DNA from: Trabulsiella odontotermitis
GTDB lineage: Bacteria; Pseudomonadota; Gammaproteobacteria; Enterobacterales; Enterobacteriaceae
Direction of reading: 5' to 3'
Assembly (NCBI RefSeq): GCF_030053895.1
Contig: NZ_CP125781.1
Location: 930,001-994,000, forward strand
Length of the DNA stretch: 64,000 nucleotides
The number at the start of each line of letters is the position of its first letter. The stretch's first letter is position 1. Positions 8,499 to 18,002 of this stretch are shown here, one piece after another. The notes under the pieces are model-generated. The model was given only the letters and a program-made list of their open reading frames with translations. It made no database searches and was not told the origin of the DNA. The position numbers were made by a program, and so were the translations under genes.

Positions 8499-9661
8499 GC
8501 ATCATCATTGTTGGCGGTGGAATGAATGGCGCCACGCTGGCGCTGGCTGTCTCACAACTCAGCGGCGGCAAAATGCCGGTGCATCTGGTGGAAGCCGTCA
8601 CCCCGGAAAGCCAGCAGCATCCGGGCTTTGACGCCCGCGCGATTGCACTGGCGGCAGGCACTTGTCAGCAACTGGATCGCGTCGGTATCTGGCAGGCGCT
8701 GCGTGATTGCGCCACGGCGATCAACACTGTTCATGTCAGCGATCGCGGGCACGCGGGGTTTGTCACGCTGGAGGCGGCAGATTACTCTCTTCCGGCGCTC
8801 GGGCAGGTGGTTGAACTGCATGACGTCGGACTGCGGCTGTTTGCCCTGTTGCGCAAAGCGCGCGGCGTAACCCTGCACTGCCCGGCGCGTGTTGAGCAGT
8901 TTACCCGCAGCGAAACGGGCGTGAGCGTGACGCTGGATACCGGCGAAACCCTGCAGGGGAAACTGCTGGTCGCCGCCGATGGTTCACGGTCGGCGCTGGG
9001 CGAACAGTGCGGCATTCACTGGCAACAGCAACCCTACGAGCAACTGGCGGTGATCGCCAACGTCAACACCTCGCTCGCTCATAATGGCCGCGCTTTTGAA
9101 CGTTTTACCAAATCTGGCCCGCTCGCCATGTTGCCGATGTCAGAAGGCCGTTGTTCGCTGGTGTGGTGCCATCCGCTTGATAAACACGACGAGGTACTGG
9201 ACTGGTCAGATGCGCGCTTCCGCGATGAATTACAGTCCGCGTTTGGCTGGCGGTTGGGGCGAATCACTCACGCCGGGCAACGCACCGGTTATCCCCTCAC
9301 GCTCACCACGGCAGAACGCGCCATTTCGCACCGCCTCGTGCTGGTCGGAAACGCCGCGCAAACACTGCACCCTATCGCGGGGCAGGGGTTCAATCTCGGC
9401 TTGCGCGACGTGATGACGCTGGCGGAAATGGTCGCGCCGTCCGTTGACCCCGGCGATTATTCGCTGCTTTGCCGTTATCAGGCGCGTCGTGGCGAAGACA
9501 AATCCGCCACCATTGGCGTCACCGACGGGTTAGTGCATGTGTTTGCCAACCGCTGGGCACCGCTGGTGGTCGGGCGAAATATCGGCTTGATGGCGATGGA
9601 ATTATTCACCCCGGCGCGTGATGCGCTGGCTCAGCGTACCCTTGGCATGGTGGCGAGATAA
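8495..9661 (+). CDS. ubiH: 2-octaprenyl-6-methoxyphenol hydroxylase UbiH
   Basis: 388 residues (E. coli 392), a class A flavoprotein monooxygenase that adds the C1 hydroxyl in ubiquinone synthesis. The FAD-binding dinucleotide motif is at the extreme N terminus (IIVGGGMNGATLALA), the DG motif is in LLVAADGSRSALG near 157-169, and the GD-type motif appears as LVGNAAQTLHPIAGQGFNLG near 286-305, with Asn instead of Asp, as in the E. coli protein. ATGA overlap with pepP and an 11-nt gap to ubiI place it in one operon. Confidence 0.96.
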   Translation: MSIIIVGGGMNGATLALAVSQLSGGKMPVHLVEAVTPESQQHPGFDARAIALAAGTCQQLDRVGIWQALRDCATAINTVHVSDRGHAGFVTLEAADYSLPALGQVVELHDVGLRLFALLRKARGVTLHCPARVEQFTRSETGVSVTLDTGETLQGKLLVAADGSRSALGEQCGIHWQQQPYEQLAVIANVNTSLAHNGRAFERFTKSGPLAMLPMSEGRCSLVWCHPLDKHDEVLDWSDARFRDELQSAFGWRLGRITHAGQRTGYPLTLTTAERAISHRLVLVGNAAQTLHPIAGQGFNLGLRDVMTLAEMVAPSVDPGDYSLLCRYQARRGEDKSATIGVTDGLVHVFANRWAPLVVGRNIGLMAMELFTPARDALAQRTLGMVAR

Positions 9662-9672
9662 GGAGTCATAAA

Positions 9673-10875
9673 GTGCAAAGTGTTGATGTTGCTATCGTCG
9701 GCGGTGGCATGGTAGGGCTGGCGGTCGCCTGTGGTTTACAGGGCAGCGGCCTGCGTGTGGCGGTGCTGGAACAGAATGCGCCGCAGCCGTTGAACGCTGA
9801 TGCGCCGCCTGCGCTGCGTGTCTCCGCCATTAACGCCGCCAGTGAAAAGCTGCTTTCGCACCTGGGTGTGTGGCCGGCCATTCAGGCGACGCGCGCCAGC
9901 CGTTATCACGGCATGGAAGTGTGGGACAAAGACAGTTTTGGCCGTATTGAATTTGATGATGTCAGTATGGGCTTCAGCCACCTCGGGCATATCATTGAAA
10001 ACACCGTGATTCACTATGCGCTGTGGCAAAAAGCGCAGCAGTGCAGCGATGTCACCCTGCTGGCGCCAGCTGAGGTGAAGCAGGTGGCATGGGGCGAAAA
10101 CGAAGCCTTTATTACCCTGAAAGACGCCAGCATGCTGACGGCACGGCTGGTGGTGGGCGCGGACGGCGCAAATTCCTGGCTGCGCAATAACGCCGATATT
10201 CCGCTGGCCTCCTGGGATTATCGTCATCATGCGCTGGTCGCCACGATCCGCACGGCGGAGCCGCATCAGGCTATTGCCCGGCAGATTTTCCACGGCGAAG
10301 GGATCCTGGCGTTTCTGCCGCTGCGCGATCCGCATTTATGTTCGATCGTCTGGTCGTTGTCGCCCCAGGAAGCAGAACGCATGCAGCAGGTGAGCGAAGC
10401 GGAATTTAATCAGGCATTAACGATTGCTTTCGATAACCGTCTGGGCTTATGCCAGCTGGAAAGCGATCGCCTGGTGTTCCCGCTGACCGGGCGTTATGCC
10501 CGCCAGTTCGCGGCACATCGTCTGGCACTGGTCGGAGACGCGGCACACACCATCCATCCGCTGGCCGGGCAGGGGGTTAACCTTGGATTTATGGATGCAG
10601 CGGAACTGATTGATGAACTGAAGCGGTTGCATCGCGAAGGCAAAGACGTAGGGCAACATTTTTACCTGCGCCGCTATGAGCGCAGCCGTAAACACAGCGC
10701 CGCGCTGATGCTGGCGGGGATGCAGGGTTTCCGCGAATTGTTCGCGGGTGAGAATCCGGCGAAGAAACTGCTGCGCGACATCGGCCTTAAACTGGCCGAC
10801 ACCCTTCCCGGCGTCAAACCGCAGTTGATTCGCCAGGCGATGGGGCTGAACGATCTCCCCGACTGGTTACGTTAA
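9673..10875 (+). CDS. ubiI: 2-octaprenylphenol hydroxylase UbiI
   Basis: 400 residues, the E. coli VisC/UbiI length, beginning with GTG 9673 after AAGGAG. It performs the C5 hydroxylation in aerobic ubiquinone synthesis and is paralogous to the preceding UbiH. Visible motifs are the N-terminal FAD fingerprint VAIVGGGMVGLAVACGL, the DG motif LVVGADGANSWLR near 157-169 and the second FAD contact LVGDAAHTIHPLAGQGVNLG near 288-307. It is the last gene of the ygfB-pepP-ubiH-ubiI string. Confidence 0.96.
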   Translation: MQSVDVAIVGGGMVGLAVACGLQGSGLRVAVLEQNAPQPLNADAPPALRVSAINAASEKLLSHLGVWPAIQATRASRYHGMEVWDKDSFGRIEFDDVSMGFSHLGHIIENTVIHYALWQKAQQCSDVTLLAPAEVKQVAWGENEAFITLKDASMLTARLVVGADGANSWLRNNADIPLASWDYRHHALVATIRTAEPHQAIARQIFHGEGILAFLPLRDPHLCSIVWSLSPQEAERMQQVSEAEFNQALTIAFDNRLGLCQLESDRLVFPLTGRYARQFAAHRLALVGDAAHTIHPLAGQGVNLGFMDAAELIDELKRLHREGKDVGQHFYLRRYERSRKHSAALMLAGMQGFRELFAGENPAKKLLRDIGLKLADTLPGVKPQLIRQAMGLNDLPDWLR

Positions 10876-10893
10876 CTCCGTCACACTTCTCTT

Positions 10894-10915
10894 CCCGGCC
10901 ATCGTGCCGGGACAT
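10894..10915 (+). terminator. Hairpin after ubiI
   Basis: CCCGGC and GCCGGG pair around a 6-nt loop 19 nt after the ubiI stop; the following tract (ACATTTCCCC) is only weakly T-rich. Confidence 0.55.
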
Positions 10916-11296
10916 TTCCCCCTCGTTTGAAATATTCTAATTTCACGCCTTTTTTCGCATTAGTTTTTGTAATGCGTGAAATTCCGCGTTGCGTGAGTTT
11001 GGCCCGCATTTCCGCATAAACTGTCACCTTATCCTTGCGTCAAACACGAAATGTTAATTTTATGTGGTACTAATCGCATTTTTCTAGTGGATAACTCTGT
11101 AGGGTTTCTTGCTCATTTTGGTCATAAGCTAATGTGATGACCCGTTTTGCCTTATGGTTTACCACCGGGTTCAGTGGTAAGTTCAGGTGAAAGAGAACGT
11201 TTGCGTCGATGCGCGGGAGTGGCGTCGACGACGGGTTTTGCGGTGAAAAAAGACGCCGTAAAAACAGGCTGACCTTGCTTATTCAACGAGGAAAAG
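10916..11296 (+). promoter_or_regulatory. gcvTHP control region
   Basis: This 380-bp gap without genes precedes gcvT. Four copies of the GcvA core motif CTAAT or its complement are visible at 10937-10941, 10959-10963, 11070-11074 and 11129-11133. A PurR-like site, AACGTTTGCGT, lies at about 11193-11208 and matches most of the PurR consensus. In E. coli this promoter is activated by GcvA and Lrp and repressed by GcvA/GcvR and PurR. The upstream part also contains two overlapping inverted repeats: AATTTCACGC/GCGTGAAATT and CGCATTA/TAATGCG (10939-10983). No ORF in it looks real. Confidence 0.7.
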
Positions 11297-12391
11297 ATGG
11301 TTCAACAGACGCCTTTGTATGATCAACACTCGCAGTGTGGCGCCCGCATGGTGGATTTCCATGGCTGGATGATGCCGCTGCACTACGGCTCCCAGATTGA
11401 CGAGCACCACGCCGTTCGCAACGATGCCGGTATGTTCGACGTATCCCATATGACTATTGTCGATCTTCACGGCAGCCGGACCCGGGAGTTTCTGCGTTAC
11501 CTGCTGGCGAACGATGTCGCTAAACTCACTATCCCCGGAAAAGCACTCTACACCGGCATGCTCAATGCCTCTGCTGGCGTCATTGATGACCTGATTGTTT
11601 ACTTCTTTACGGAAGATTTTTTCCGCCTTGTCGTTAACTCCGCGACCCGCGAAAAAGACCTCGCCTGGATCACCCAACACGCAGAACCTTACGCCATCGA
11701 CATCACCGTACGTGATGATCTGTCGCTGATCGCCGTGCAGGGGCCAAATGCAAAGGCGAAAGCCGCCAGCCTGTTCAGTGACGCACAACGTAAAACCGTC
11801 GAGGGCATGAAGCCGTTCTTTGGCGTGCAGGCGGGTGATCTGTTTATCGCCACTACCGGCTATACCGGTGAAGCGGGTTACGAAATTGCCATGCCGAACG
11901 AGAAAGCGGCAGATTTCTGGCGTGCGCTGGTGGAAGCGGGCGTGAAGCCGTGTGGTCTTGGTGCGCGCGATACGCTGCGTCTGGAAGCCGGGATGAATCT
12001 GTACGGTCAGGAGATGGACGAAGGCGTCTCTCCGCTGGCCGCCAACATGGGCTGGACCATCGCCTGGGAACCGGCTGATCGCGATTTCATCGGTCGTGAA
12101 GCGCTGGAAGCACAGCGTGAAAAAGGCACCGAACAACTGGTCGGCCTGGTGATGACCGAAAAAGGCGTTCTGCGCGGCGAACTGCCGGTACGCTTTACCG
12201 ACGCTCAGGGCAATCAGCAAGAAGGCGTGATCACCAGCGGCACTTTCTCACCGACGCTGGGCTACAGTATTGCGCTGGCGCGTGTACCGCAGGGCATTGG
12301 CGACAGCGCTGTGGTGCAAATCCGTAACCGCGAAATGCCGGTCAAAGTGACGAAACCTGTTTTTGTACGCAATGGTAAAGCTGTTGTGTAA
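11297..12391 (+). CDS. gcvT: Glycine cleavage system T protein (aminomethyltransferase)
   Basis: 364 residues, the E. coli length, beginning MVQQTPLYDQHSQCGARMVD with GAGGAAAAG upstream. GcvT takes the aminomethyl group from lipoyl-GcvH and transfers it to tetrahydrofolate, giving methylene-THF and ammonia. The folate-binding core shows DVSHMTIVDLHG, TGYTGEAGYEI and the catalytic-aspartate segment LNASAGVIDDLIVY (Asp near residue 97). First gene of gcvTHP, 27 nt before gcvH. Confidence 0.97.
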   Translation: MVQQTPLYDQHSQCGARMVDFHGWMMPLHYGSQIDEHHAVRNDAGMFDVSHMTIVDLHGSRTREFLRYLLANDVAKLTIPGKALYTGMLNASAGVIDDLIVYFFTEDFFRLVVNSATREKDLAWITQHAEPYAIDITVRDDLSLIAVQGPNAKAKAASLFSDAQRKTVEGMKPFFGVQAGDLFIATTGYTGEAGYEIAMPNEKAADFWRALVEAGVKPCGLGARDTLRLEAGMNLYGQEMDEGVSPLAANMGWTIAWEPADRDFIGREALEAQREKGTEQLVGLVMTEKGVLRGELPVRFTDAQGNQQEGVITSGTFSPTLGYSIALARVPQGIGDSAVVQIRNREMPVKVTKPVFVRNGKAVV

Positions 12392-12418
12392 TCCCTTATT
12401 TTTTCTGGAGAAATGTGA

Positions 12419-12808
12419 ATGAGCAATGTACCTGCAGAACTGAAATACAGCAAAGAACACGAATGGCTGCGTAAAGAAGCGGATGGCACCTACACCGTTG
12501 GTATCACTGAACATGCGCAGGAACTGCTGGGCGATATGGTTTTCGTCGATCTGCCGGATGTCGGTAAGACGGTTGATGCGGGCGATGACTGTGCTGTGGC
12601 CGAATCGGTCAAAGCGGCGTCTGATATTTATGCGCCGATCAGCGGCGAAATCATTGCCGTTAACGAAGAACTTAACGACGCCCCGGAACTGGTGAACAGC
12701 GAGCCGTATACCGCAGGCTGGATTTTCAAAATCAAAGCCAGCGACGAATCCCAGATTGCTGATCTGCTGGACGCCACCGCGTACGAAGCTTTACTGGAAG
12801 ACGAGTAA
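12419..12808 (+). CDS. gcvH: Glycine cleavage system H protein
   Basis: 129 residues, the E. coli length. GcvH is the lipoyl carrier that shuttles the aminomethyl intermediate between GcvP, GcvT and the lipoamide dehydrogenase. The lipoylated lysine is Lys65 in the segment AESVKAASDIYAP. Separated from gcvP by 132 bp containing a REP pair, which may set relative expression or mRNA stability within the operon. Confidence 0.98.
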   Translation: MSNVPAELKYSKEHEWLRKEADGTYTVGITEHAQELLGDMVFVDLPDVGKTVDAGDDCAVAESVKAASDIYAPISGEIIAVNEELNDAPELVNSEPYTAGWIFKIKASDESQIADLLDATAYEALLEDE

Positions 12809-12818
12809 CACCTTTTCT

Positions 12819-12891
12819 TGCCGGATGGCACTGCGTTTATCCGGCCTACTGCGCGAACGTAGGCCCGGTAAGCGTCAGCGCCACCGGGCAA
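12819..12891. repeat. Paired REP element (BIME) between gcvH and gcvP
   Basis: Two inverted REP units: one from TGCCGGATGGC to TATCCGGCCTA (12819-12848) and one from TAGGCCCGGTAAGC to CCACCGGGCA (12860-12890). Each can fold on itself and the two can pair with each other. Such elements stabilise upstream mRNA and bind gyrase, IHF or DNA polymerase I in E. coli. Confidence 0.9.
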
Positions 12892-12940
12892 TTCTGTTAC
12901 AGACAATCACGATTCACTGCACGTTTCAGGACCATCGCTC

Positions 12941-15814
12941 ATGACACAGACTTTAGGCCAGCTTGAAAATCGCGGCGCATTTATTGAACGTCACATTGGC
13001 CCGGATCCCCAGCAACAGCAGGAGATGCTGAAAACCGTTGGTGCCGACTCGTTAAACGATCTTATCAGCCAGATCGTGCCAAAAGACATCCAGCTCGCCA
13101 CGCCGCCGCAGGTGGGGGAGTCGACAACCGAATTCGCGGCGCTGGCAGAACTGAAAGCCATCGCCGGTCGTAACAAGCGCTTTAAGTCTTATATCGGCAT
13201 GGGCTACACCGCCGTGCAGCTGCCGCCGGTGATCCTGCGTAATATGCTGGAAAATCCGGGCTGGTATACCGCTTACACCCCGTATCAGCCGGAAGTGTCA
13301 CAGGGCCGCCTGGAAGCGCTGCTCAACTTCCAGCAGGTTACGCTGGATCTGACCGGGCTGGATATCGCTTCCGCCTCGCTGCTCGATGAAGCCACCGCTG
13401 CGGCAGAAGCGATGGCGATGGCCAAACGCGTCAGTAAACTGAAAAACGCCAACCGTTTCTTCGTTGCCGCCGACGTGCACCCGCAGACGCTGGACGTGGT
13501 GCGTACTCGCGCGGAAACCTTCGGTTTTGACGTGATTGTTGATGATGCCGACAAAGTGCTGGATCACCAGGACGTGTTTGGCGTGTTGCTGCAACAGGTC
13601 GGCACCACCGGGGAGATTCACGACTACAGTGCGCTGATTGCTGAGCTGAAATCCCGCAAGGTGGTGGTCAGCGTCGCCGCTGATCTAATGACGCTGGTGC
13701 TGCTGACCGCGCCGGGGAAACAGGGCGCGGATATCGTGTTCGGTTCCGCTCAGCGTTTCGGCGTACCGATGGGCTACGGCGGCCCGCACGCGGCTTTCTT
13801 TGCTGCTAAAGATGAATTCAAACGCTCCATGCCTGGTCGTATTATTGGCGTATCGAAAGATGCTGCCGGTAACACCGCGCTGCGCATGGCGATGCAGACC
13901 CGCGAGCAACACATCCGCCGCGAGAAAGCGAACTCTAATATTTGTACCTCTCAGGTGCTGCTGGCCAACATCGCCAGTCTGTACGCTGTGTTCCACGGCC
14001 CGGCAGGGCTGAAGCGCATTGCGGGGCGTATTCATCGCCTGGCCGATATTCTGGCCGCGGGCCTGCAACAGAAAGGTCAAAAACTGCGTTTTGCCCACTA
14101 CTTTGACACCCTGTGTGTGGAAGTGGCCGACAAAGCCACGGTACTGGCCCGTGCGGAAGCCGCTGAAATCAACCTGCGCAGTGACATCGTTGGCGCGGTG
14201 GGCATCACGCTTGACGAAACCACGACCCGCGAAGACGTTCTGAAACTGTTCAGCGTGATCCTCGGTGATAACCACGGTCTGAATATCGACGCGCTGGATA
14301 AAGAAGTCGCGCACGACAGCCGCTCCATTCCGGAAGCGATGCTGCGCAATGACGTAATCCTGAGCCATCCGGTATTTAACCGCTATCATAGCGAAACCGA
14401 GATGATGCGCTACATGCATTCGCTGGAGCGTAAAGATCTGGCGCTGAACCAGGCGATGATCCCGCTGGGCTCCTGCACCATGAAGCTCAACGCTGCCGCA
14501 GAAATGCTGCCGATCACCTGGCCGGAATTCGCCGAACTGCATCCGTTCTGTCCAACGGAGCAGGCAGAAGGCTACCAGCAGATGATTAGCCAACTGTCTG
14601 ACTGGCTGGTGAAACTGACGGGTTATGACGCTATTTGCATGCAGCCGAACTCCGGCGCGCAGGGCGAATACGCAGGTTTGCTGGCGATCCGCCATTATCA
14701 CGAAAGCCGTAACGAAGGGCATCGCGATATCTGTCTGATCCCAAGTTCAGCACACGGCACCAACCCGGCTTCCGCGCAAATGGCGGGCATGCAGGTAGTG
14801 GTGGTGGCCTGTGATAAAAACGGCAATATCGATCTCGCGGATCTGCGCGCGAAAGCGGAGCAGGCGGGTGAAAATCTTTCCTGCATTATGGTGACCTATC
14901 CGTCCACCCACGGGGTGTACGAAGAGACCATCCGTGACGTGTGTGAAATCGTGCATCAGTTCGGCGGTCAGGTGTACCTTGATGGCGCCAACATGAACGC
15001 CCAGGTGGGGATCACCTCGCCTGGCTTCATCGGCGCGGATGTATCGCACCTGAACCTGCACAAAACCTTCTGCATTCCACACGGCGGTGGCGGCCCGGGC
15101 ATGGGGCCGATCGGCGTGAAATCGCACCTTGCTCCGTTTGTTCCGGGCCACAGCGTGGTGCAGATTGAAGGCATGCTGACCCGTCAGGGCGCGGTTTCTG
15201 CGGCACCGTTCGGCAGCGCCTCAATTCTGCCGATCAGCTGGATGTATATCCGCATGATGGGCGCCGAAGGGCTGAAGCAGGCGAGCCAGATGGCGATCCT
15301 CAACGCCAACTACATTGCCAGCCGCCTGAAAGACGCGTTCCCGGTCCTGTACACTGGTCGCGATGGTCGCGTGGCGCACGAATGCATTCTCGATATTCGT
15401 CCGCTGAAAGAAGAGACCGGCATCAGCGAACTGGATATCGCCAAGCGCCTGATCGACTACGGTTTCCACGCGCCAACCATGTCTTTCCCGGTGGCGGGAA
15501 CGCTGATGGTGGAGCCGACGGAATCGGAAAGTAAAGTTGAGCTGGACCGCTTTATTGATGCAATGCTGGCGATTCGCAGCGAAATCGATCGCGTGAAGCA
15601 GGGTGAGTGGACGCTGGAAGACAACCCGCTGGTTAACGCGCCGCACATCCAGCGCGAGCTGGTGGCCGAGTGGGATCATGGTTACACCCGCGAGCAGGCG
15701 GTGTTCCCGGCAGGTTTCGCCAACAAATACTGGCCGACGGTAAAACGTCTGGACGATGTTTACGGCGACCGCAACCTGTTCTGCTCCTGCGTACCGATGA
15801 GCGAATACCAGTAA
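12941..15814 (+). CDS. gcvP: Glycine dehydrogenase (decarboxylating), P protein
   Basis: 957 residues, the E. coli length. It is the pyridoxal-phosphate decarboxylase of the glycine cleavage complex, releasing CO2 and loading the aminomethyl group on lipoyl-GcvH. The PLP lysine is Lys708 in NLHKTFCIPHGGGGPGMG, preceded by the cofactor-contacting stretch IMVTYPSTHGVYEETI and SSAHGTNPASAQMAG. The duplicated two-half architecture of the single-chain P protein is intact. Last gene of gcvTHP, followed by a strong terminator. Confidence 0.97.
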   Translation: MTQTLGQLENRGAFIERHIGPDPQQQQEMLKTVGADSLNDLISQIVPKDIQLATPPQVGESTTEFAALAELKAIAGRNKRFKSYIGMGYTAVQLPPVILRNMLENPGWYTAYTPYQPEVSQGRLEALLNFQQVTLDLTGLDIASASLLDEATAAAEAMAMAKRVSKLKNANRFFVAADVHPQTLDVVRTRAETFGFDVIVDDADKVLDHQDVFGVLLQQVGTTGEIHDYSALIAELKSRKVVVSVAADLMTLVLLTAPGKQGADIVFGSAQRFGVPMGYGGPHAAFFAAKDEFKRSMPGRIIGVSKDAAGNTALRMAMQTREQHIRREKANSNICTSQVLLANIASLYAVFHGPAGLKRIAGRIHRLADILAAGLQQKGQKLRFAHYFDTLCVEVADKATVLARAEAAEINLRSDIVGAVGITLDETTTREDVLKLFSVILGDNHGLNIDALDKEVAHDSRSIPEAMLRNDVILSHPVFNRYHSETEMMRYMHSLERKDLALNQAMIPLGSCTMKLNAAAEMLPITWPEFAELHPFCPTEQAEGYQQMISQLSDWLVKLTGYDAICMQPNSGAQGEYAGLLAIRHYHESRNEGHRDICLIPSSAHGTNPASAQMAGMQVVVVACDKNGNIDLADLRAKAEQAGENLSCIMVTYPSTHGVYEETIRDVCEIVHQFGGQVYLDGANMNAQVGITSPGFIGADVSHLNLHKTFCIPHGGGGPGMGPIGVKSHLAPFVPGHSVVQIEGMLTRQGAVSAAPFGSASILPISWMYIRMMGAEGLKQASQMAILNANYIASRLKDAFPVLYTGRDGRVAHECILDIRPLKEETGISELDIAKRLIDYGFHAPTMSFPVAGTLMVEPTESESKVELDRFIDAMLAIRSEIDRVKQGEWTLEDNPLVNAPHIQRELVAEWDHGYTREQAVFPAGFANKYWPTVKRLDDVYGDRNLFCSCVPMSEYQ

Positions 15815-15833
15815 TTACGTCGCACTGACAGTG

Positions 15834-15861
15834 AGCCGGGTAATCGTTACCCGGCTTTTTT
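15834..15861 (+). terminator. Terminator of gcvTHP
   Basis: AGCCGGGTAA and TTACCCGGCT form a perfect 10-bp stem with a TCG loop, followed by TTTTTTA. Confidence 0.93.
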
Positions 15862-16048
15862 ATGCCATTGAATTCAAAAGCTTTACAAAAAAAGGAACGT
15901 GTGTGCGTTGAAATCTGATTGTAACAATATGATTTTATAGTGGTTACAAAAGATAACGGTTTTATTTTAGCTAACAGGTGTTCACTGGAATCATTCTCAG
16001 TTACGCTATGTAAGCGTTAAAAGTAGATTCGTTTTCCCGGAGCTCATC

Positions 16049-16714
16049 ATGGTTCGCAAACCATTAATCACACAGGGTTACTCACTGGCAGAGGAAATTG
16101 CCAACAGCATCAGCCACGGCATCGGGCTGGTGTTTGGTATCGTCGGTCTGGTGTTGCTGCTGGTGCAGGCGGTAGATGCGAAAGCCAGCGCGATGGCGAT
16201 AACCAGCTACAGCCTGTACGGCGGCAGCATGATCCTGCTGTTTCTCGCCTCGACGCTCTATCACGCCATTCCGCATCAGCGGGCAAAAATCTGGCTGAAA
16301 AAATTCGACCACTGCGCCATCTATTTGTTGATAGCCGGCACCTACACGCCGTTTTTACTGGTGGGTCTTGATTCGCCACTGGCGCGCGGGCTGATGATTG
16401 TCATCTGGAGCCTGGCGCTGCTGGGGATCCTCTTCAAACTGACGATTGCGCACCGCTTCAAAGTGTTGTCGTTAATCACCTATCTGACGATGGGGTGGCT
16501 GTCGCTGATCGTCGTTTATCAACTGGCAATCAAGCTGGCGGTTGGCGGCGTGACGCTGCTGGCGGTTGGCGGGGTGGTCTATTCGCTGGGCGTGATTTTT
16601 TACGTCAGTAAACGCATCCCGTACAACCATGCTATCTGGCACGGATTTGTGCTCGGCGGTAGCGTCTGTCATTTCCTGGCGATTTATTTATATGTGGGGC
16701 AAGTGTCGTCGTAA
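16049..16714 (+). CDS. trhA: PAQR-family membrane homeostasis protein TrhA (YqfA)
   Basis: 221 residues (E. coli YqfA 219), an inner-membrane hemolysin III/PAQR protein with seven predicted hydrophobic segments. The family's metal-site residues can be seen in HGIGLVFG (about 30-37), LYHAIPH (about 70-76), the FDHCAIYLLIAGTYTPF segment (about 90-106) and NHAIWHGFVLGGSVCHF near 194-210. E. coli TrhA is reported to keep membrane energetics in balance under unsaturated-fatty-acid overload. The 187 bp ahead of it (15862-16048) is AT-rich and holds its promoter, not a gene. Stands alone and converges on ygfZ across a REP unit. Confidence 0.93.
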   Translation: MVRKPLITQGYSLAEEIANSISHGIGLVFGIVGLVLLLVQAVDAKASAMAITSYSLYGGSMILLFLASTLYHAIPHQRAKIWLKKFDHCAIYLLIAGTYTPFLLVGLDSPLARGLMIVIWSLALLGILFKLTIAHRFKVLSLITYLTMGWLSLIVVYQLAIKLAVGGVTLLAVGGVVYSLGVIFYVSKRIPYNHAIWHGFVLGGSVCHFLAIYLYVGQVSS

Positions 16715-16747
16715 TTGCCCGGTGGCGCTGTGCTTACCGGGCCTACA
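16714..16747. repeat. REP element between trhA and ygfZ
   Basis: TTGCCCGGTGGCGCTGTG followed by CTTACCGGGCCTAC is a single REP unit of the same family as the gcvH-gcvP pair. A degenerate partner (ACCCGGTAAGACGGCAA) follows at about 16757-16773. Confidence 0.85.
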
Positions 16748-16775
16748 ATACCTGCAGACCCGGTAAGACGGCAAC

Positions 16776-17756
16776 TTACTCTTCGAGCGAATAAGGCAGC
16801 GGCTCGATGCTCAATGTGTTGGCATCGTCGCGAACACGGAACACGCTGTCCGGCTCCATATCATTGTTCATCACCACCTGCACCAGTAAACGTCCGTCAT
16901 CCAGTTGAACGGCGGCGAGCACGGTACCGGTACGGCGCCAGTTTTCACCCATCTTCAGTTCAAGATCTTCACCTGCGTCTGGTACACGGCTGGCGGTGCC
17001 TGCCAGATACCACATCGCGCGCTTGTTAGCGCCACGGAATTTCGCGCGGGCAACCATCTCCTGACCGGTGTAGCAGCCTTTCTTAAAACTGATGCCACCC
17101 AGCGCCTGCAGGTTTGTTGCCTGTGGAATAAACTGACCGCTGTTAGCGCTGTCGATAACCGGCAGCCCGGCTTCGATGTCCAGTGCCAGCCACTGCTGGC
17201 TGTTGTTGAGCTGCGCTTCATCACGCAGGGCGTCTGTCACGCGCTGTGCCGTCGCGGCATCAGTAACCAGCAGGAAACGTTCGACAGGCAGTTCGAACCA
17301 CAAAATGGTGGTGTCGCCGTCCCGGGTGACCTGGTTGTCAGCGTCCGGTAGCGTTGAGAACAGGTTTGCCAGCGCCGCGCGGGCCTGGAACCCCGCCACG
17401 CCCAACAAGACGCGTTCGTCATCCGGGGCAATCACAACTTTAGAGAAAACGGCGTATTTTTTAAGCTCAGTGAGCTGGGCGTCACGCAGGCTGCGGCGCT
17501 CGATCCACGTAAAACCTTCACCGGAACGGAACAGGCGTAGATTACTCCACATTTTCCCTTTTCCGTCACAATGTGCGGCCAGCAGATGCTGGCTTTCCGC
17601 CATGTAATCAACATCAGCGGTGACCTGACCTTGCAGGTATTTTTGGCTGTCCGCGCCGGTGATCGTCGCCAGCGCCCAGTCATCAAGGGTCATCAGCGTC
17701 AGCGGCAGACGCGCGGAGGCGGAAGGCTGGCGCGGAGGAAACGGAGTAAAAGCCAT
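16776..17756 (-). CDS. ygfZ: tRNA-modifying protein YgfZ (folate-binding, Fe-S maintenance)
   Basis: 326 residues, the E. coli length. YgfZ is a COG0354 folate-binding protein related in fold to GcvT and needed for the activity of some Fe-S enzymes such as MiaB. The diagnostic motif KGCYTGQEMVARAKFRG with its conserved cysteine lies at about residues 226-242, and LQGQVTADV near 40-48 is the first conserved block. Divergent from sdhE with 246 bp between start codons (17757-18002), an AT-rich gap that must hold both promoters. Confidence 0.96.
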   Translation of the reverse strand: MAFTPFPPRQPSASARLPLTLMTLDDWALATITGADSQKYLQGQVTADVDYMAESQHLLAAHCDGKGKMWSNLRLFRSGEGFTWIERRSLRDAQLTELKKYAVFSKVVIAPDDERVLLGVAGFQARAALANLFSTLPDADNQVTRDGDTTILWFELPVERFLLVTDAATAQRVTDALRDEAQLNNSQQWLALDIEAGLPVIDSANSGQFIPQATNLQALGGISFKKGCYTGQEMVARAKFRGANKRAMWYLAGTASRVPDAGEDLELKMGENWRRTGTVLAAVQLDDGRLLVQVVMNNDMEPDSVFRVRDDANTLSIEPLPYSLEE

Positions 17757-18002
17757 AATAATGTCCTGAATTGCTTAACGCTCGAATAATGACTAATGGT
17801 AAAAGAGACAGTGCCTAATGCAAGCGCTTTCAACAGGCCATTTGTGCCGTTTTACAGTTCTGCGTACCGCTACGGGAAAAACTGAAAACCTTGCACATCA
17901 AAGGGTTTTTTGCTGAATGCGCGCCGCACAGTTTAATATTACTGTAAAGTAAGGGCGGAAAACGCGTTAAACTATTCTGTATTGTTATGCAGGAAGGACA
18001 AC

